A DNA stretch of 64,000 nucleotides from Pseudarthrobacter siccitolerans (GTDB lineage Bacteria > Actinomycetota > Actinomycetes > Actinomycetales > Micrococcaceae): the NCBI RefSeq assembly GCF_001046895.1, contig NZ_CAQI01000029.1, positions 173,339 through 237,338 of the forward strand, in the 5' to 3' direction. A model generated the notes under the pieces. The model had not been told where the DNA came from. It made no database searches and saw only the letters and a program-made list of their open reading frames with translations. The stretch's first letter is position 1, and each line of letters opens with the position of its first letter. Shown here in pieces: positions 40,554-49,304 of this stretch. Position numbers and translations under genes: made by a program.

Positions 40554-41311
40554 CCGCGCAGGCCATCCTCGTTGACAACGTCACCGTCCATTACGGCGAC
40601 GTCCTGGCGCTGGACGCGGCGTCCCTGGCCCTGGAACCCGCCCGGATCTGCGGCCTGGTGGGCATGAACGGCTCCGGCAAGTCCACGCTGTTCAAGGTGA
40701 TCATGGGAATGATCAAGCCCGACGCCGGCACCGTCCGGATCAACGGAGCGTCACCTTCCAAGGCGCGCAAGCAGGGCGGCATCGGCTATGTGCCGCAGAG
40801 CGAGGACGTTGACTGGCAGTTCCCACTGTCCGTTCGCGACGTGGTGATGATGGGCCGCTACGGCCACCAGGGCTTCACCCGCCGCGCTTCGAAGGCGGAC
40901 CGCCTCGCCGTGGACGAAGCTCTGGACCGGGTGGAGTTGGGGCAGTACGCCGGGCGCCAGATCGGCCAGCTCTCTGGCGGCCAGAAGAAGCGCGCCTTCG
41001 TGGCCCGCGGGATCGCCCAGGGCGCCACCACCATGCTCCTGGATGAACCCTTCGCCGGTGTGGACAAGCGATCCGAGGCCACCATCACCCGGCTCCTGCG
41101 CGAACTGTCCTCCGACGGCTGCACCATCCTGGTGTCCACCCACGATCTGCATGCCCTGCCGCAGCTGTGCGACGAAGCGATCCTCCTGATGCACAAAGTC
41201 CTGATGCACGGGCCGCCTGAAGTGGTGCTGCAGCCGGAGAACCTTGCCATGGCGTTCGGCCTGGACGTGCTGGACCGGGAACTGCCGGGCCACAAGAGGG
41301 GGAACCCATAA
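40550..41311 (+). CDS. metal ABC transporter ATP-binding protein
   Basis: This 253-residue ABC ATPase has Walker A GMNGSGKST, a Q-loop in GYVPQSEDVDWQFPLSVRDVVMMGRYGH, signature LSGGQKKRAF and Walker B TMLLDEPFAGVD. The DVVMMGRYGH stretch is typical of metal importers of the Mnt/Znu/Sit group. It lies between the binding protein and the permease, overlapping both, as expected for one importer operon. Confidence 0.92.
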   Translation: MTAQAILVDNVTVHYGDVLALDAASLALEPARICGLVGMNGSGKSTLFKVIMGMIKPDAGTVRINGASPSKARKQGGIGYVPQSEDVDWQFPLSVRDVVMMGRYGHQGFTRRASKADRLAVDEALDRVELGQYAGRQIGQLSGGQKKRAFVARGIAQGATTMLLDEPFAGVDKRSEATITRLLRELSSDGCTILVSTHDLHALPQLCDEAILLMHKVLMHGPPEVVLQPENLAMAFGLDVLDRELPGHKRGNP

Positions 41312-42177
41312 TGGAGTTGCTCCTCGAACCGCTGGGTTACGACTTTATGGTCCGGGCGCTGCTCACCACCGCACTGGCCGCCGTGGTCTGCGCCGTGCTG
41401 AGCTGCTGGCTGGTGCTGATCGGCTGGTCCCTGATGGGCGACGCCGTCTCCCACGCCGTGCTGCCGGGAGTGGTGCTGGCCTACATCGTCGGCGCCCCGT
41501 TTGCGCTGGGGGCACTCGTCTTCGCCCTCGTCGCCGTCACCCTGATCGGGGTGGTCCGCAGTACCAGCCGCGTGAAGGAGGACGCCGCGATCGGGATCGT
41601 GTTCTCCTCCCTGTTCGCCCTGGGCCTGGTGCTGATTTCGGTGACACCGAGCCAGACCGACCTCAACCACATCATCTTCGGCAACCTCCTGGGCGTCAGC
41701 GTCCCCGACCTGATCCAAGTCCTCGTGCTGGGCGTGGTGGCCTTCGCCATCCTGATCCTCAAGCGGCGCGACCTCACCCTCTACGCCTTCGACCCCACCC
41801 ATGCGCACGCCATCGGGCTCTCACCCAAACGGCTCGGCGCCCTTCTGCTGGGCCTGCTCGCGCTGACCTCGGTAGTGGCACTGCAGACCGTGGGTGTGGT
41901 GCTGGTGGTGGCCATGCTCATCATCCCCGGCGCCACCGCCTACCTGCTGACAGACCGTTTCTCGCGCATGCTGGTCATCGCGCCGGTGATCTCCGCCGTC
42001 TGCTCACTGGCCGGCATCTACATCAGCTATTACCTGGACACCGCATCCGGGGCCATGGTGGTGCTCACCCAGGGCGTGGTGTTCGCCGTGGTCTATCTCT
42101 TCAGTCCCCGGCAGGGCCTGATTGGTACGCGGCTGGCCAAGGCCCGCCGCAGGAAAGCGGCGGCGCTCGCCGTATAA
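41311..42177 (+). CDS. metal ABC transporter permease
   Basis: This 288-residue membrane protein has about eight to nine helices and belongs to the ABC-3 permease family: GWSLMGDAVSHAVLPGVVLAYIVG and the coupling region AFDPTHAHAIGLSPKRLGALLLG. It completes the Mn importer. Its last helix is followed by a basic tail (RLAKARRRKAAALAV). The ATG shares a base with the ATPase stop. Confidence 0.92.
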   Translation: MELLLEPLGYDFMVRALLTTALAAVVCAVLSCWLVLIGWSLMGDAVSHAVLPGVVLAYIVGAPFALGALVFALVAVTLIGVVRSTSRVKEDAAIGIVFSSLFALGLVLISVTPSQTDLNHIIFGNLLGVSVPDLIQVLVLGVVAFAILILKRRDLTLYAFDPTHAHAIGLSPKRLGALLLGLLALTSVVALQTVGVVLVVAMLIIPGATAYLLTDRFSRMLVIAPVISAVCSLAGIYISYYLDTASGAMVVLTQGVVFAVVYLFSPRQGLIGTRLAKARRRKAAALAV

Positions 42178-42196
42178 GCCAACCACCTCCGGGCGG

Positions 42197-42231
42197 ACGA
42201 CGGCGGCGCCCTCGGTGGGTGCCGGCGTCGT
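42197..42231 (+). terminator. long hairpin after the Mn importer operon
   Basis: A 15-bp stem with one mismatch and one G-U pair (42197-42211 with 42217-42231, loop TCGGT) begins 20 bases after the permease stop. There is no U-tract, so it may be a stabiliser or a GC-type terminator. Confidence 0.5.
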
Positions 42232-42258
42232 ACCTTGGGTGCCTGGGAAGGCAACAGC

Positions 42259-42321
42259 GTGACTCAACCCCCGCTTGACTCAATAGGCGCCGGCGGGCAG
42301 GCTGGAGCGATGAAGTCCTGA
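42259..42321 (+). CDS. possible leader peptide of the ABC-F gene
   Basis: A 20-codon frame (MTQPPLDSIGAGG... ending AMKS) starts at a GTG with a good GGAAGG site 7 bases before it. It ends about 110 bases before the ABC-F gene. A small hairpin (CCGGC/GCCGG extended by ACAG/CTGT, about 42320-42350) begins at its stop codon. ABC-F resistance genes are often controlled by ribosome stalling on such leaders. The coding potential is not otherwise supported. Confidence 0.4.
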   Translation: MTQPPLDSIGAGGQAGAMKS

Positions 42322-42433
42322 CAGCAGCCCGGCCGCGCCGGACTGTTCCCCCAAAATCCAAGGCCGTTGGTCGAGCATCGCATGCAGGCGTCCAGCTCCC
42401 GCGGCCACACTTCGGAGCTTGCGAGGACTTCCC

Positions 42434-44131
42434 TTGACTGAACACCTGAACCTTTCCGGCGTCTCCCACGGCTATGGGGACCGCCTGCTGCTGGACGGCA
42501 TCGACCTGACCATCACCGCCCGTGAGCACGTGGCCGTGGTGGGCGAAAACGGCGCCGGCAAATCCACCCTCCTGCGGATCCTGGCCGGGACCGAACAGCC
42601 GCAGGAGGGCACCGCCACCGCCAGCGGCCGGGTGGGTTACCTCGCCCAGACCCACGGGCTGCCGGAATCCTTCACCGTGGGCGGGGCCATTGACGCTTCC
42701 CTCGAGTCCCTCCGCGCGCTGGAAGCGGAGCTGGACCGGCTCGAGGCCGGGCTGGCCGACGCCGCAGACGACGACCTGGAAACCTACGGCAGGCTGCAGA
42801 CCGAGTACCAGCTGCGTGAGGGCTACGCCGCCGAATCCCGGGTGGAAGCTGCGCTGGACCGGCTGGGCCTGGGCGGCCTGGACCGGAACCGGACACTCGG
42901 ATCGCTGTCCGGCGGCGAGCAGGAACGCGTGGCGCTGGCCTGCGTCCTGGCCGACCCCGCGGACATCCTGCTCCTGGACGAACCCACCAACCACCTCGAT
43001 GCCCGGGGCGTGGCATGGCTGGAGGAACGGCTGGCGGCCCACCGCGGCATCGTGGTGGTGGTCTCGCACGACAGGGTGCTGCTCCGCAAGGTGGCCGCCA
43101 CGGTCATCGAAGTGGACGCCGAGCGCCGCACCGTGACCCGCTACGGCAACGGCTATGACGGCTACCTCCGGGAGAAGGCCGCCGAGCGCCAACGCTGGGT
43201 CCAGCAGTACCACGGCTGGCTGGACGCCATGGCCGCGGAGAAGCAGCAGGCGGAAACGCGGGCCGGGAACATGGGGTACGGCCGCAAGCGCGACGCCGAC
43301 AAGATGGCGTTCGGCTTCAAAACGGGCACCTGGGAACGGGCCGCGAGCAGCCAGGTCCGCAATGCCCGGGAACGGTTGCGGCGGCTCGAGGCCAGCCCGG
43401 TTGAGCAGCCGCCGGTGCCGCTGCGGCTCGCCGCGCCGGAATCCCTGGCTGTTTCCTCACCGGACAGCGCCGATGGTCCGGTTTTATCCGCCCGTGGCGT
43501 CACCGTCCCGGGAAGGCTCCAGGCCACCGACATCCTTGCCCGCGCCGGCGAGAAAATCCTGATCGTTGGGCCCAACGGTGCCGGCAAGTCCACGCTGCTG
43601 TCCGTGCTCGCCGGAACCCTGGCCCCTGCCGGCGGCAGTGTTTCCCGGCCGGACCGGGTGGGCTACCTGCAGCAGGAACTTGAACTCCCAACCCGTCCGT
43701 CGCTCCGGCTGCTGCCCGCCTTCGCAACAGGCCTGGGCGGGAACATCGACGAACACGCCGAGGCCCTGCTGCGCTTGGGACTGTTCCGCACCAGCGAGTT
43801 CCATGTTCCGGTCGGCAGCCTCTCGGCCGGACAGCAGCGCAGGCTGGCCCTCGCCCGGCTGCTGCTCGGCGGCTACGGCACCCTGATAGTGGACGAACCC
43901 ACCAACCACCTGGCACCCGTGCTGGTGGAACAGCTGGAGGCGGCGCTCGCCGGGTTCACTGGAACGCTGGTGATGGTCAGTCACGACCGTGCCCTCCGGA
44001 AGTGGTTTGCCGAGTGCCAGCAGGCCGCCGGAGGAGCGGCTGCCGGGGACGCCGCTGCCGGGAATGGCGGCCGGACCGCAGGCCGCTGGATCCGCTACTC
44101 GATGGACCAGGGCGTGCTCGCTCCCGCCTGA
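42434..44131 (+). CDS. ABC-F family ATPase (ribosome-associated, possible antibiotic resistance)
   Basis: This 565-residue protein has two tandem ABC ATPase domains: Walker A GENGAGKST and GPNGAGKST, signatures SGGEQ and SAGQQ, and Walker B ILLLDEPTNHLD and LIVDEPTNHL. A central linker (about 225-325, rich in Arg/Gln/Lys: AMAAEKQQAETRAGNMGYGRKRDADKMAF) is what marks ABC-F translation factors. No transmembrane segments are present. Known members either protect ribosomes from macrolides, lincosamides or pleuromutilins or act as Ett-type factors. The start is a TTG, chosen because GAGGA lies 6 bases before it. The long upstream leader (256 bases) is unusual. Confidence 0.87.
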   Translation: MTEHLNLSGVSHGYGDRLLLDGIDLTITAREHVAVVGENGAGKSTLLRILAGTEQPQEGTATASGRVGYLAQTHGLPESFTVGGAIDASLESLRALEAELDRLEAGLADAADDDLETYGRLQTEYQLREGYAAESRVEAALDRLGLGGLDRNRTLGSLSGGEQERVALACVLADPADILLLDEPTNHLDARGVAWLEERLAAHRGIVVVVSHDRVLLRKVAATVIEVDAERRTVTRYGNGYDGYLREKAAERQRWVQQYHGWLDAMAAEKQQAETRAGNMGYGRKRDADKMAFGFKTGTWERAASSQVRNARERLRRLEASPVEQPPVPLRLAAPESLAVSSPDSADGPVLSARGVTVPGRLQATDILARAGEKILIVGPNGAGKSTLLSVLAGTLAPAGGSVSRPDRVGYLQQELELPTRPSLRLLPAFATGLGGNIDEHAEALLRLGLFRTSEFHVPVGSLSAGQQRRLALARLLLGGYGTLIVDEPTNHLAPVLVEQLEAALAGFTGTLVMVSHDRALRKWFAECQQAAGGAAAGDAAAGNGGRTAGRWIRYSMDQGVLAPA

Positions 44132-44255
44132 ACCTTCCAGGCTACGGAAAACCGTGAGTTTTGCGTTAAGGGATCGTTACCGGGGAACCGGCCGGCCGAA
44201 ACATCGGCGCAGCAGGATGGGCTGTACCAGTTGCTGCCGGCCGAAAGGGAACGCC

Positions 44256-44603
44256 ATGCTGACCAAGAACCTTTTCCTGCAAGGCATCTTCCCCTTCCAG
44301 GGTGCGGGCATGGAAAAGCCAGTGCCCATCCACAGCGAGCTCTCCCACTACGTCCCGGACGGCGTCATCAACCAGACGCTCTACTTCCGCGGAGGAAACT
44401 CAAGCTCCGAGCTGATCACGGTTGTCCTGCTGCGCAACGGCGTGCCCATGCGGTACTTTCCCATCGGCGCCAAGAGCGACGTCCACGTTCCGCTGCGGGT
44501 GGTGGAGGACATCGAGGGCGGGTCCGCCGTCGAGCTTCACCTTGCTGCTCCGGAGGGCGTCAGCGGGTCCGTGGTGATCGACCTGGGCATGGTGGAACAC
44601 TGA
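44256..44603 (+). CDS. small conserved-looking protein of the nir operon, unknown function
   Basis: This 115-residue protein reads MLTKNLFLQGIFPFQGAGMEKPVPIHSELSHYVPDG and continues with alternating hydrophobic strands (NQTLYFRGGNSSSELITVVLLRNGVPMRYFPIG, DVHVPLRVVEDIEGG, SAVELHLAAPEGVSGSVVIDLGMVEH), suggesting an all-beta sandwich. No cysteines or cofactor motif are seen. It follows AGGGA, and its stop overlaps the nirB start by one base, so it is translationally coupled to nitrite reductase. I do not recognise the family with certainty. A structural or regulatory partner of NirBD is inferred from context. Confidence 0.75.
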   Translation: MLTKNLFLQGIFPFQGAGMEKPVPIHSELSHYVPDGVINQTLYFRGGNSSSELITVVLLRNGVPMRYFPIGAKSDVHVPLRVVEDIEGGSAVELHLAAPEGVSGSVVIDLGMVEH

Positions 44604-47128
44604 TGACCAGCGTGATGGACAGCCCGCGGACCCGGCCGTCCGGACCGGCGCCAGCCGGGCACGTGCGCCGCCGGCTCGTGGTCATCGGCAACGGCATGGC
44701 CGGAGCCCGGGCGGTGGAGGAAATCCTCGCCCGCGGGGGCGCCGGACAGTTCACCATCACCATGTTCGGCGATGAACCCTACGGGAACTACAACCGGATC
44801 ATGCTCAGCCACGTCCTCTCCGGGGAGGAAAGCGACGCCGACATCTTCCTCAACTCCCTGTCCTGGTACCAGGACAACGGCATCACACTGCACGCCGGCG
44901 TCAGGGTGGACCGGATTGACCGGTTCACCAAGCACGTCTTTTCCAATGACGGCAGGGTGACGCCCTACGACACCCTGATCATCGCCACCGGAAGCCGCTC
45001 CCACATGCCGCCCATGGACGGGCTGTACACCCCGGGCGGGCAGGTCAAGCAGGGCGTCTTCGGGTTCCGCACCATCGATGACACCCGCAAAATGGTGGCG
45101 TACGCCCAGCATGAGCACCACCGGCGGGCGGTGGTGATTGGCGGCGGACTGCTGGGCCTTGAGGCGGCCTACGGGTTGCGGAGTCACGGCATCGACGTGG
45201 ACGTGGTCCATTCGGCCGGGCACCTGATGAGCGCGCAGATGGGGCCCGACGGCGGTGCGGTGCTTCGCCGCAGCGTGGAGGCCCTGGGTATCGGGGTACT
45301 GACCGGCAGCCGCACCACGGCCGTGCTGGGAAACGACAGGGTCACCGGGGTCAGCCTCCGCGACGGTACCGGGATCGCCTGCGACATGGTGGTGGTGGCC
45401 GCCGGAATCCGCCCCAACGTGGAGCTTGCCGTGCTGAGCGGCCTTCCGGTGGAGCGGGCCATCGTGGTGGATGACCGGCTCCGGGTCCAGGACGAGGACG
45501 ATATCTACGCGGTGGGGGAGTGCGTCCAGCACCGCGGCGAGGTGTACGGCCTCGTCGCACCGCTCTGGGAACAGGCCGTGGTCCTGGCCAGCCATGTGAC
45601 CGGGACGGACACCTCCGCCCTGTACCTGGGTTCCCGCACCGCCACCAAACTGAAGGTGGCCGGCGTCGAAGTAGCCTCCATGGGATTGCAGGGGCCGGAA
45701 CTCGACACCGACGAGCACATCGTCTTCTCCGAACCCAGCCGCGGCGTCTTCAAATCCATCGTGGTGCGGGATAACAAGATGGTGGGCGCCACGCTTCTCG
45801 GCGACAGCCGGAAGGTGGCCTACCTGACCCAGGCGTACGACCGCGGGCTGCCCCTGCCTGAGGAACGGATCGGGCTGATGTTCGATCTCGGCACCCCGGA
45901 CGGGGACACCGGAGTGGCCGATCTCAGTGACGACGCACAGGTGTGCAACTGCAACGGCGTCAGCAAAAAGACACTGGTGGACGCCGTGCAGGGCGGGTGC
46001 TCCAGCGTCGCCGGAGCGATGGACGCCACCCGCGCCGGCAAAGGGTGCGGCTCGTGCAAACTGCTGGTTCGGCAGGTTGTGGAATGGGCTGCGGACGGAG
46101 TCGTGGACGAGGACCCTGCGGCCAACTATTACGTCCCCGCCATTCCCCTGGACAAGGCGGCGTTGATGGCGGAAATCCGGAAGCGCGGGCTGCGCTCGGT
46201 CTCGGCCGTCTTCCAGGCCCTCGCGCCCGGCGGCGAGGATGCGAAGTCCAAGATGGGGCTGGCCTCGCTGCTGAAGATGATGCTGGCTGACGGGTACATT
46301 GACGAACGCGACGCCCGGTTCATCAACGACCGCGTGCACGCCAACATCCAGCGCGACGGCACCTTCTCGGTGGTGCCGCAGATGAAAGGCGGCGTGACCT
46401 CGGTACAGCAGCTTCGCCGGATCGCCGATGTTGCCGAAAAGCACAAGGTCCCGCTGATCAAGCTCACCGGCGGGCAGCGGATCGACCTGCTGGGGATCCG
46501 CAAGGAGGACCTGCCACAGGTGTGGGCTGACCTGGACATGCCCTCGGGCTACGCGTACGGCAAGAGTTTCCGCACCGTGAAGACCTGCGTGGGCAAGGAT
46601 TTCTGCCGCTACGGAACAGGGGATTCCACCAAGCTGGGCATCGAGATCGAATCGCGTTTCCAGGGGATCGAGGCACCGGCCAAGCTGAAACTGGCAGTGT
46701 CCGGGTGCCCCCGGAACTGCGCCGAATCGCTGGTGAAGGATGTTGGCGTGGTGGCTGTGGAAGGCGGCAGGTGGGAGATCTATGTGGGTGGCGCTGCCGG
46801 CGCCCATATCCGCAAGGGCGATCTTCTGGCAACCGTTGAGGATCCCGAAGAAGTGAAGGTCCTCGCCGGGAGGTTTATGCAGTATTACCGGGAACGCGCC
46901 AACTGGCTGGAACGGACGTATGCGTTTGTTCCGCGGGTTGGCATTGAGCATCTGCGGGACGTGATTGTGGCCGATTCGGAGGGGCTTGCAGCGCAGTTGG
47001 ATGCAGCCATGCAGGACTCGGTGGACAGCTACGAGGACCCCTGGATCGAACGTGTGGACCCGATGACCCCGGGGCAGTTCCGCACCTCCCTGCCGCTGAC
47101 GGTGCTGCCGCAGGTGCCCGTCCGATGA
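44603..47128 (+). CDS. nirB: nitrite reductase [NAD(P)H] large subunit
   Basis: This 841-residue protein has the full NirB order. An FAD/NAD oxidoreductase module covers about 20-440 (VVIGNGMAGARAVEEIL; VVIGGGLLGLEAAYGL; YAVGECVQHRG). A BFD-like [2Fe-2S] domain has VCNCNGVSKKTLVDAV and GKGCGSCKLLV. The ferredoxin-like and sulfite/nitrite reductase domains have TCVGKDFCRYGTGDS and SGCPRNCAESLVKD, the four cysteines for [4Fe-4S]-sirohaem. It reduces nitrite to ammonium in the cytoplasm for assimilation. The start overlaps the small upstream gene, and the end overlaps nirD. Confidence 0.95.
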   Translation: MTSVMDSPRTRPSGPAPAGHVRRRLVVIGNGMAGARAVEEILARGGAGQFTITMFGDEPYGNYNRIMLSHVLSGEESDADIFLNSLSWYQDNGITLHAGVRVDRIDRFTKHVFSNDGRVTPYDTLIIATGSRSHMPPMDGLYTPGGQVKQGVFGFRTIDDTRKMVAYAQHEHHRRAVVIGGGLLGLEAAYGLRSHGIDVDVVHSAGHLMSAQMGPDGGAVLRRSVEALGIGVLTGSRTTAVLGNDRVTGVSLRDGTGIACDMVVVAAGIRPNVELAVLSGLPVERAIVVDDRLRVQDEDDIYAVGECVQHRGEVYGLVAPLWEQAVVLASHVTGTDTSALYLGSRTATKLKVAGVEVASMGLQGPELDTDEHIVFSEPSRGVFKSIVVRDNKMVGATLLGDSRKVAYLTQAYDRGLPLPEERIGLMFDLGTPDGDTGVADLSDDAQVCNCNGVSKKTLVDAVQGGCSSVAGAMDATRAGKGCGSCKLLVRQVVEWAADGVVDEDPAANYYVPAIPLDKAALMAEIRKRGLRSVSAVFQALAPGGEDAKSKMGLASLLKMMLADGYIDERDARFINDRVHANIQRDGTFSVVPQMKGGVTSVQQLRRIADVAEKHKVPLIKLTGGQRIDLLGIRKEDLPQVWADLDMPSGYAYGKSFRTVKTCVGKDFCRYGTGDSTKLGIEIESRFQGIEAPAKLKLAVSGCPRNCAESLVKDVGVVAVEGGRWEIYVGGAAGAHIRKGDLLATVEDPEEVKVLAGRFMQYYRERANWLERTYAFVPRVGIEHLRDVIVADSEGLAAQLDAAMQDSVDSYEDPWIERVDPMTPGQFRTSLPLTVLPQVPVR

Positions 47129-47505
47129 CTGCCGGTCCGATGGGTGGCGGTGCGATGGGTGGCGGTCCGACGGGTGGCGGGGCAACAGCAGGAGGAAAAA
47201 GCTTCGTCCTGGGCCCGGTGGAGCAGATTCCGTTGGGCGAGGGCAGGGCGTTTGCCGTGGACGGCGGGCAGGTTGCCGTGTTCCGGCTCCGCGACGGCTC
47301 GCTCCGGGCGCTCCCGGCCGTCTGCCCGCACAAGGGCGGCCCGCTGGCGGACGGAACCATCGACCTTGACGTGGTGGTGTGTCCGCTGCACCAGCACGCG
47401 TTTGACCTGGTGACGGGCTGTTCGACTACAGGCGCGGAGAATTTGCGCCCGTACACGGCATCGGTGGACCGGCAGCAGAATCTGGTCCTCCAGATGCCCG
47501 TGTAG
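47125..47505 (+). CDS. nirD: nitrite reductase [NAD(P)H] small subunit (Rieske type)
   Basis: This 126-residue NirD has Rieske [2Fe-2S] motifs CPHKGG and CPLHQHAF. The first 25 residues are an odd Gly-rich repeat (MGGGAMGGGPTGGGA), probably an unstructured tail. It forms the complex with NirB. The four-base overlap with nirB (ATGA) supports coupling. No terminator is seen directly after it. Confidence 0.92.
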   Translation: MTAGPMGGGAMGGGPTGGGATAGGKSFVLGPVEQIPLGEGRAFAVDGGQVAVFRLRDGSLRALPAVCPHKGGPLADGTIDLDVVVCPLHQHAFDLVTGCSTTGAENLRPYTASVDRQQNLVLQMPV

Positions 47506-47679
47506 TGCGCGTCACGTGGCACCCCTTCGCGTCTTGTAGGATAGACGAGCCGCGCGAAGCTTCGGTGCCACGCGAGATTCCGACCACATTCGGTTGCCTA
47601 ACCGGCATTCCACCGAATTTTGTGAGCGGAATCATCCGTGTTCCGGATGCGGCCAACCCCCAACCCACAAGGAACCGTT

Positions 47680-49140
47680 GTGCCTCAAAGTACCCCCGCA
47701 GATCTCCAGAACCCCACGGCACCATCCACCGCCGTCGACCCCACCCTCAGCGCCGAGGGTTACAGCAAAACGCTGGGCAGGCGCCACGTCACCATGATCG
47801 CCATGGGCGGCGCCATCGGCGTCGGCCTGTTTATGGGTGCCGGCGGACGCCTGGCCTCCACCGGCCCGGCCCTGATTTTCTCCTACGCCATTGCCGGCGT
47901 CATCGCCTACCTGCTGATGCGGGCGCTCGGCGAACTCATCATGTACCGCCAGACCTCGGGCTCATTCGTCAGCTACGCCGGCGAGATGTTCGGCAAAAAG
48001 GGTGCCTACCTCTCCGGCTGGATGTACTTCATCAACTGGGGCATGACCGGCATCGCCGAACTGATCGCCATCGGCCTGTACTTCCAGTTCTTCTTCCCCA
48101 ACGTACCGGTGGAAGCCTCCGCAATCGCCGCCCTGGCGCTGCTGGTGGCAGTGAACCTGCTCAGCGTCAAGGCGTTCGGGGAGTTCGAATTCTGGGCCTC
48201 CTGCCTCAAGGTGGGCGCCATCCTGATCTTCCTGGCGGTGGGCACGTTTATGGTCATCACCAACGCCCAGGTGGGTGACGGCAACGCCTCCGTAGCGAAC
48301 CTGTTTGCCGCGGAAGGCGGCATGTTCCCCAAGGGCGCCCTGGTGATGGTCCTGGTCCTCAATGCCGTGATCTTCGCCTACAACGGCATCGAACTGGTGG
48401 GCATCACCGCCGGCGAGATGCAGAACCCGGAACGCGAAGTGCCCAAGGCGATCCGCGCCGTCGTCCTCCGGATCGTGGTGTTCTACGTCGGTTCGGTCAC
48501 CCTGCTGGCCATGCTGCTGCCGTCCGACCAGTACGTGGCCGGGACCTCGCCGTTCGTCACGGTCTTCGGCCAGATGGGCCTGGCCTGGGTGGGCGACGTG
48601 ATGAACATGATCGTGATCACCGCGGCCCTGTCCTCCTGCAACTCCGGCCTGTACTCGATCGGCCGCGTGTTCCGCACCATGGCCAACAACGGCCACGCCC
48701 CGCAGTGGCTCACCAAGATGTCCAAGCGCCACGTCCCGTACGCGGCCATCCTCGCCATCGCGGCCTTCTACCTGGTGGGCATCCTGCTGAACATCTGGCT
48801 GGGCGGCTCCTACGCGTTCGACCTGGCCCTGAACTCGGCCTCCATCGGCGTGATCTTCTGTTGGGGCTCCATCTTCGCCAGCCAGATTGTGCTGCGCCAC
48901 CGCAAGGGTGTGACGTCCAGCCTGCCGATGCCCGGTTCGCCGTGGACCAGCTGGGCCGGCCTGGTGGGCCTGCTCGCCATCACCGTGCTCATCGGCTTCG
49001 ACACCATGACGAGCAAGAGCGGCGAGGTTTTCTACCTGGGCCTCTGGACCCTGGCCACCATCCCGTTCTTCGCGGTGGTCCTGTGGCTGGGCTGGCAGAA
49101 GGTCAAGAACAACCAGCCCAAGAGCGAGCTGTACAGCTAG
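47680..49140 (+). CDS. APC-family amino acid permease
   Basis: This 486-residue protein has 12 predicted helices. Its N-terminal GRRHVTMIAMGGAIGVGLFMGAGGRLASTGPALIFSYAIAG and GELIMYRQTSGSFVSYAGEMFG are signature segments of the AAT group of amino acid transporters (AnsP/CycA/GabP-like). I start it at the GTG five bases after AAGGAA; the longer frame has no credible signal. The substrate cannot be fixed from sequence. The 174 bases upstream, after nirD, hold a possible TAGGAT -10 box (47537-47542) but nothing more definite. Confidence 0.9.
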   Translation: MPQSTPADLQNPTAPSTAVDPTLSAEGYSKTLGRRHVTMIAMGGAIGVGLFMGAGGRLASTGPALIFSYAIAGVIAYLLMRALGELIMYRQTSGSFVSYAGEMFGKKGAYLSGWMYFINWGMTGIAELIAIGLYFQFFFPNVPVEASAIAALALLVAVNLLSVKAFGEFEFWASCLKVGAILIFLAVGTFMVITNAQVGDGNASVANLFAAEGGMFPKGALVMVLVLNAVIFAYNGIELVGITAGEMQNPEREVPKAIRAVVLRIVVFYVGSVTLLAMLLPSDQYVAGTSPFVTVFGQMGLAWVGDVMNMIVITAALSSCNSGLYSIGRVFRTMANNGHAPQWLTKMSKRHVPYAAILAIAAFYLVGILLNIWLGGSYAFDLALNSASIGVIFCWGSIFASQIVLRHRKGVTSSLPMPGSPWTSWAGLVGLLAITVLIGFDTMTSKSGEVFYLGLWTLATIPFFAVVLWLGWQKVKNNQPKSELYS

Positions 49141-49154
49141 GACTTCTCGCTAGT

Positions 49155-49200
49155 ACGACGGCGGCGGGTCACCCTCTAGGGGGCGGCCCGCCGTCGTCGT
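49155..49200 (+). terminator. terminator after the amino acid permease
   Basis: A 14-bp stem with one mismatch (49155-49168 with 49187-49200) starts 14 bases after the permease stop and is followed by TCTCC. The loop is 18 bases. Confidence 0.7.
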
Positions 49201-49233
49201 TCTCCGGCTTGTGCGGCGCCCGGGAGGTCTGAA

Positions 49234-49304
49234 TCGCCGGAAACGTGCCGGGTAGCCGGAACGCTTCAGCGTCCGGGCACTGTTCCGGCGATCCGGACGC
49301 TGTC
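49234..49304 (+). repeat. 71-bp REP-like repeat, copy A
   Basis: This is built of GCCGGAACG and GTTCCGGCGAT units and aligns over its length with 50328-50398 in the same orientation (about four of five positions identical by eye). It overlaps the last 13 codons of the gene at 49266-50240. Confidence 0.75.

Noticed and set aside
39567..42177. Annotation as a zinc (ZnuABC) importer
   Set aside because: The binding protein lacks the His-rich loop, and its third ligand position is Glu (TCEGAF), as in manganese binders.
44537..47185. An 882-residue minus-strand frame opposite nirB
   Set aside because: Antisense shadow of nirB, with His/Val/Ala-rich product and no recognisable domain.
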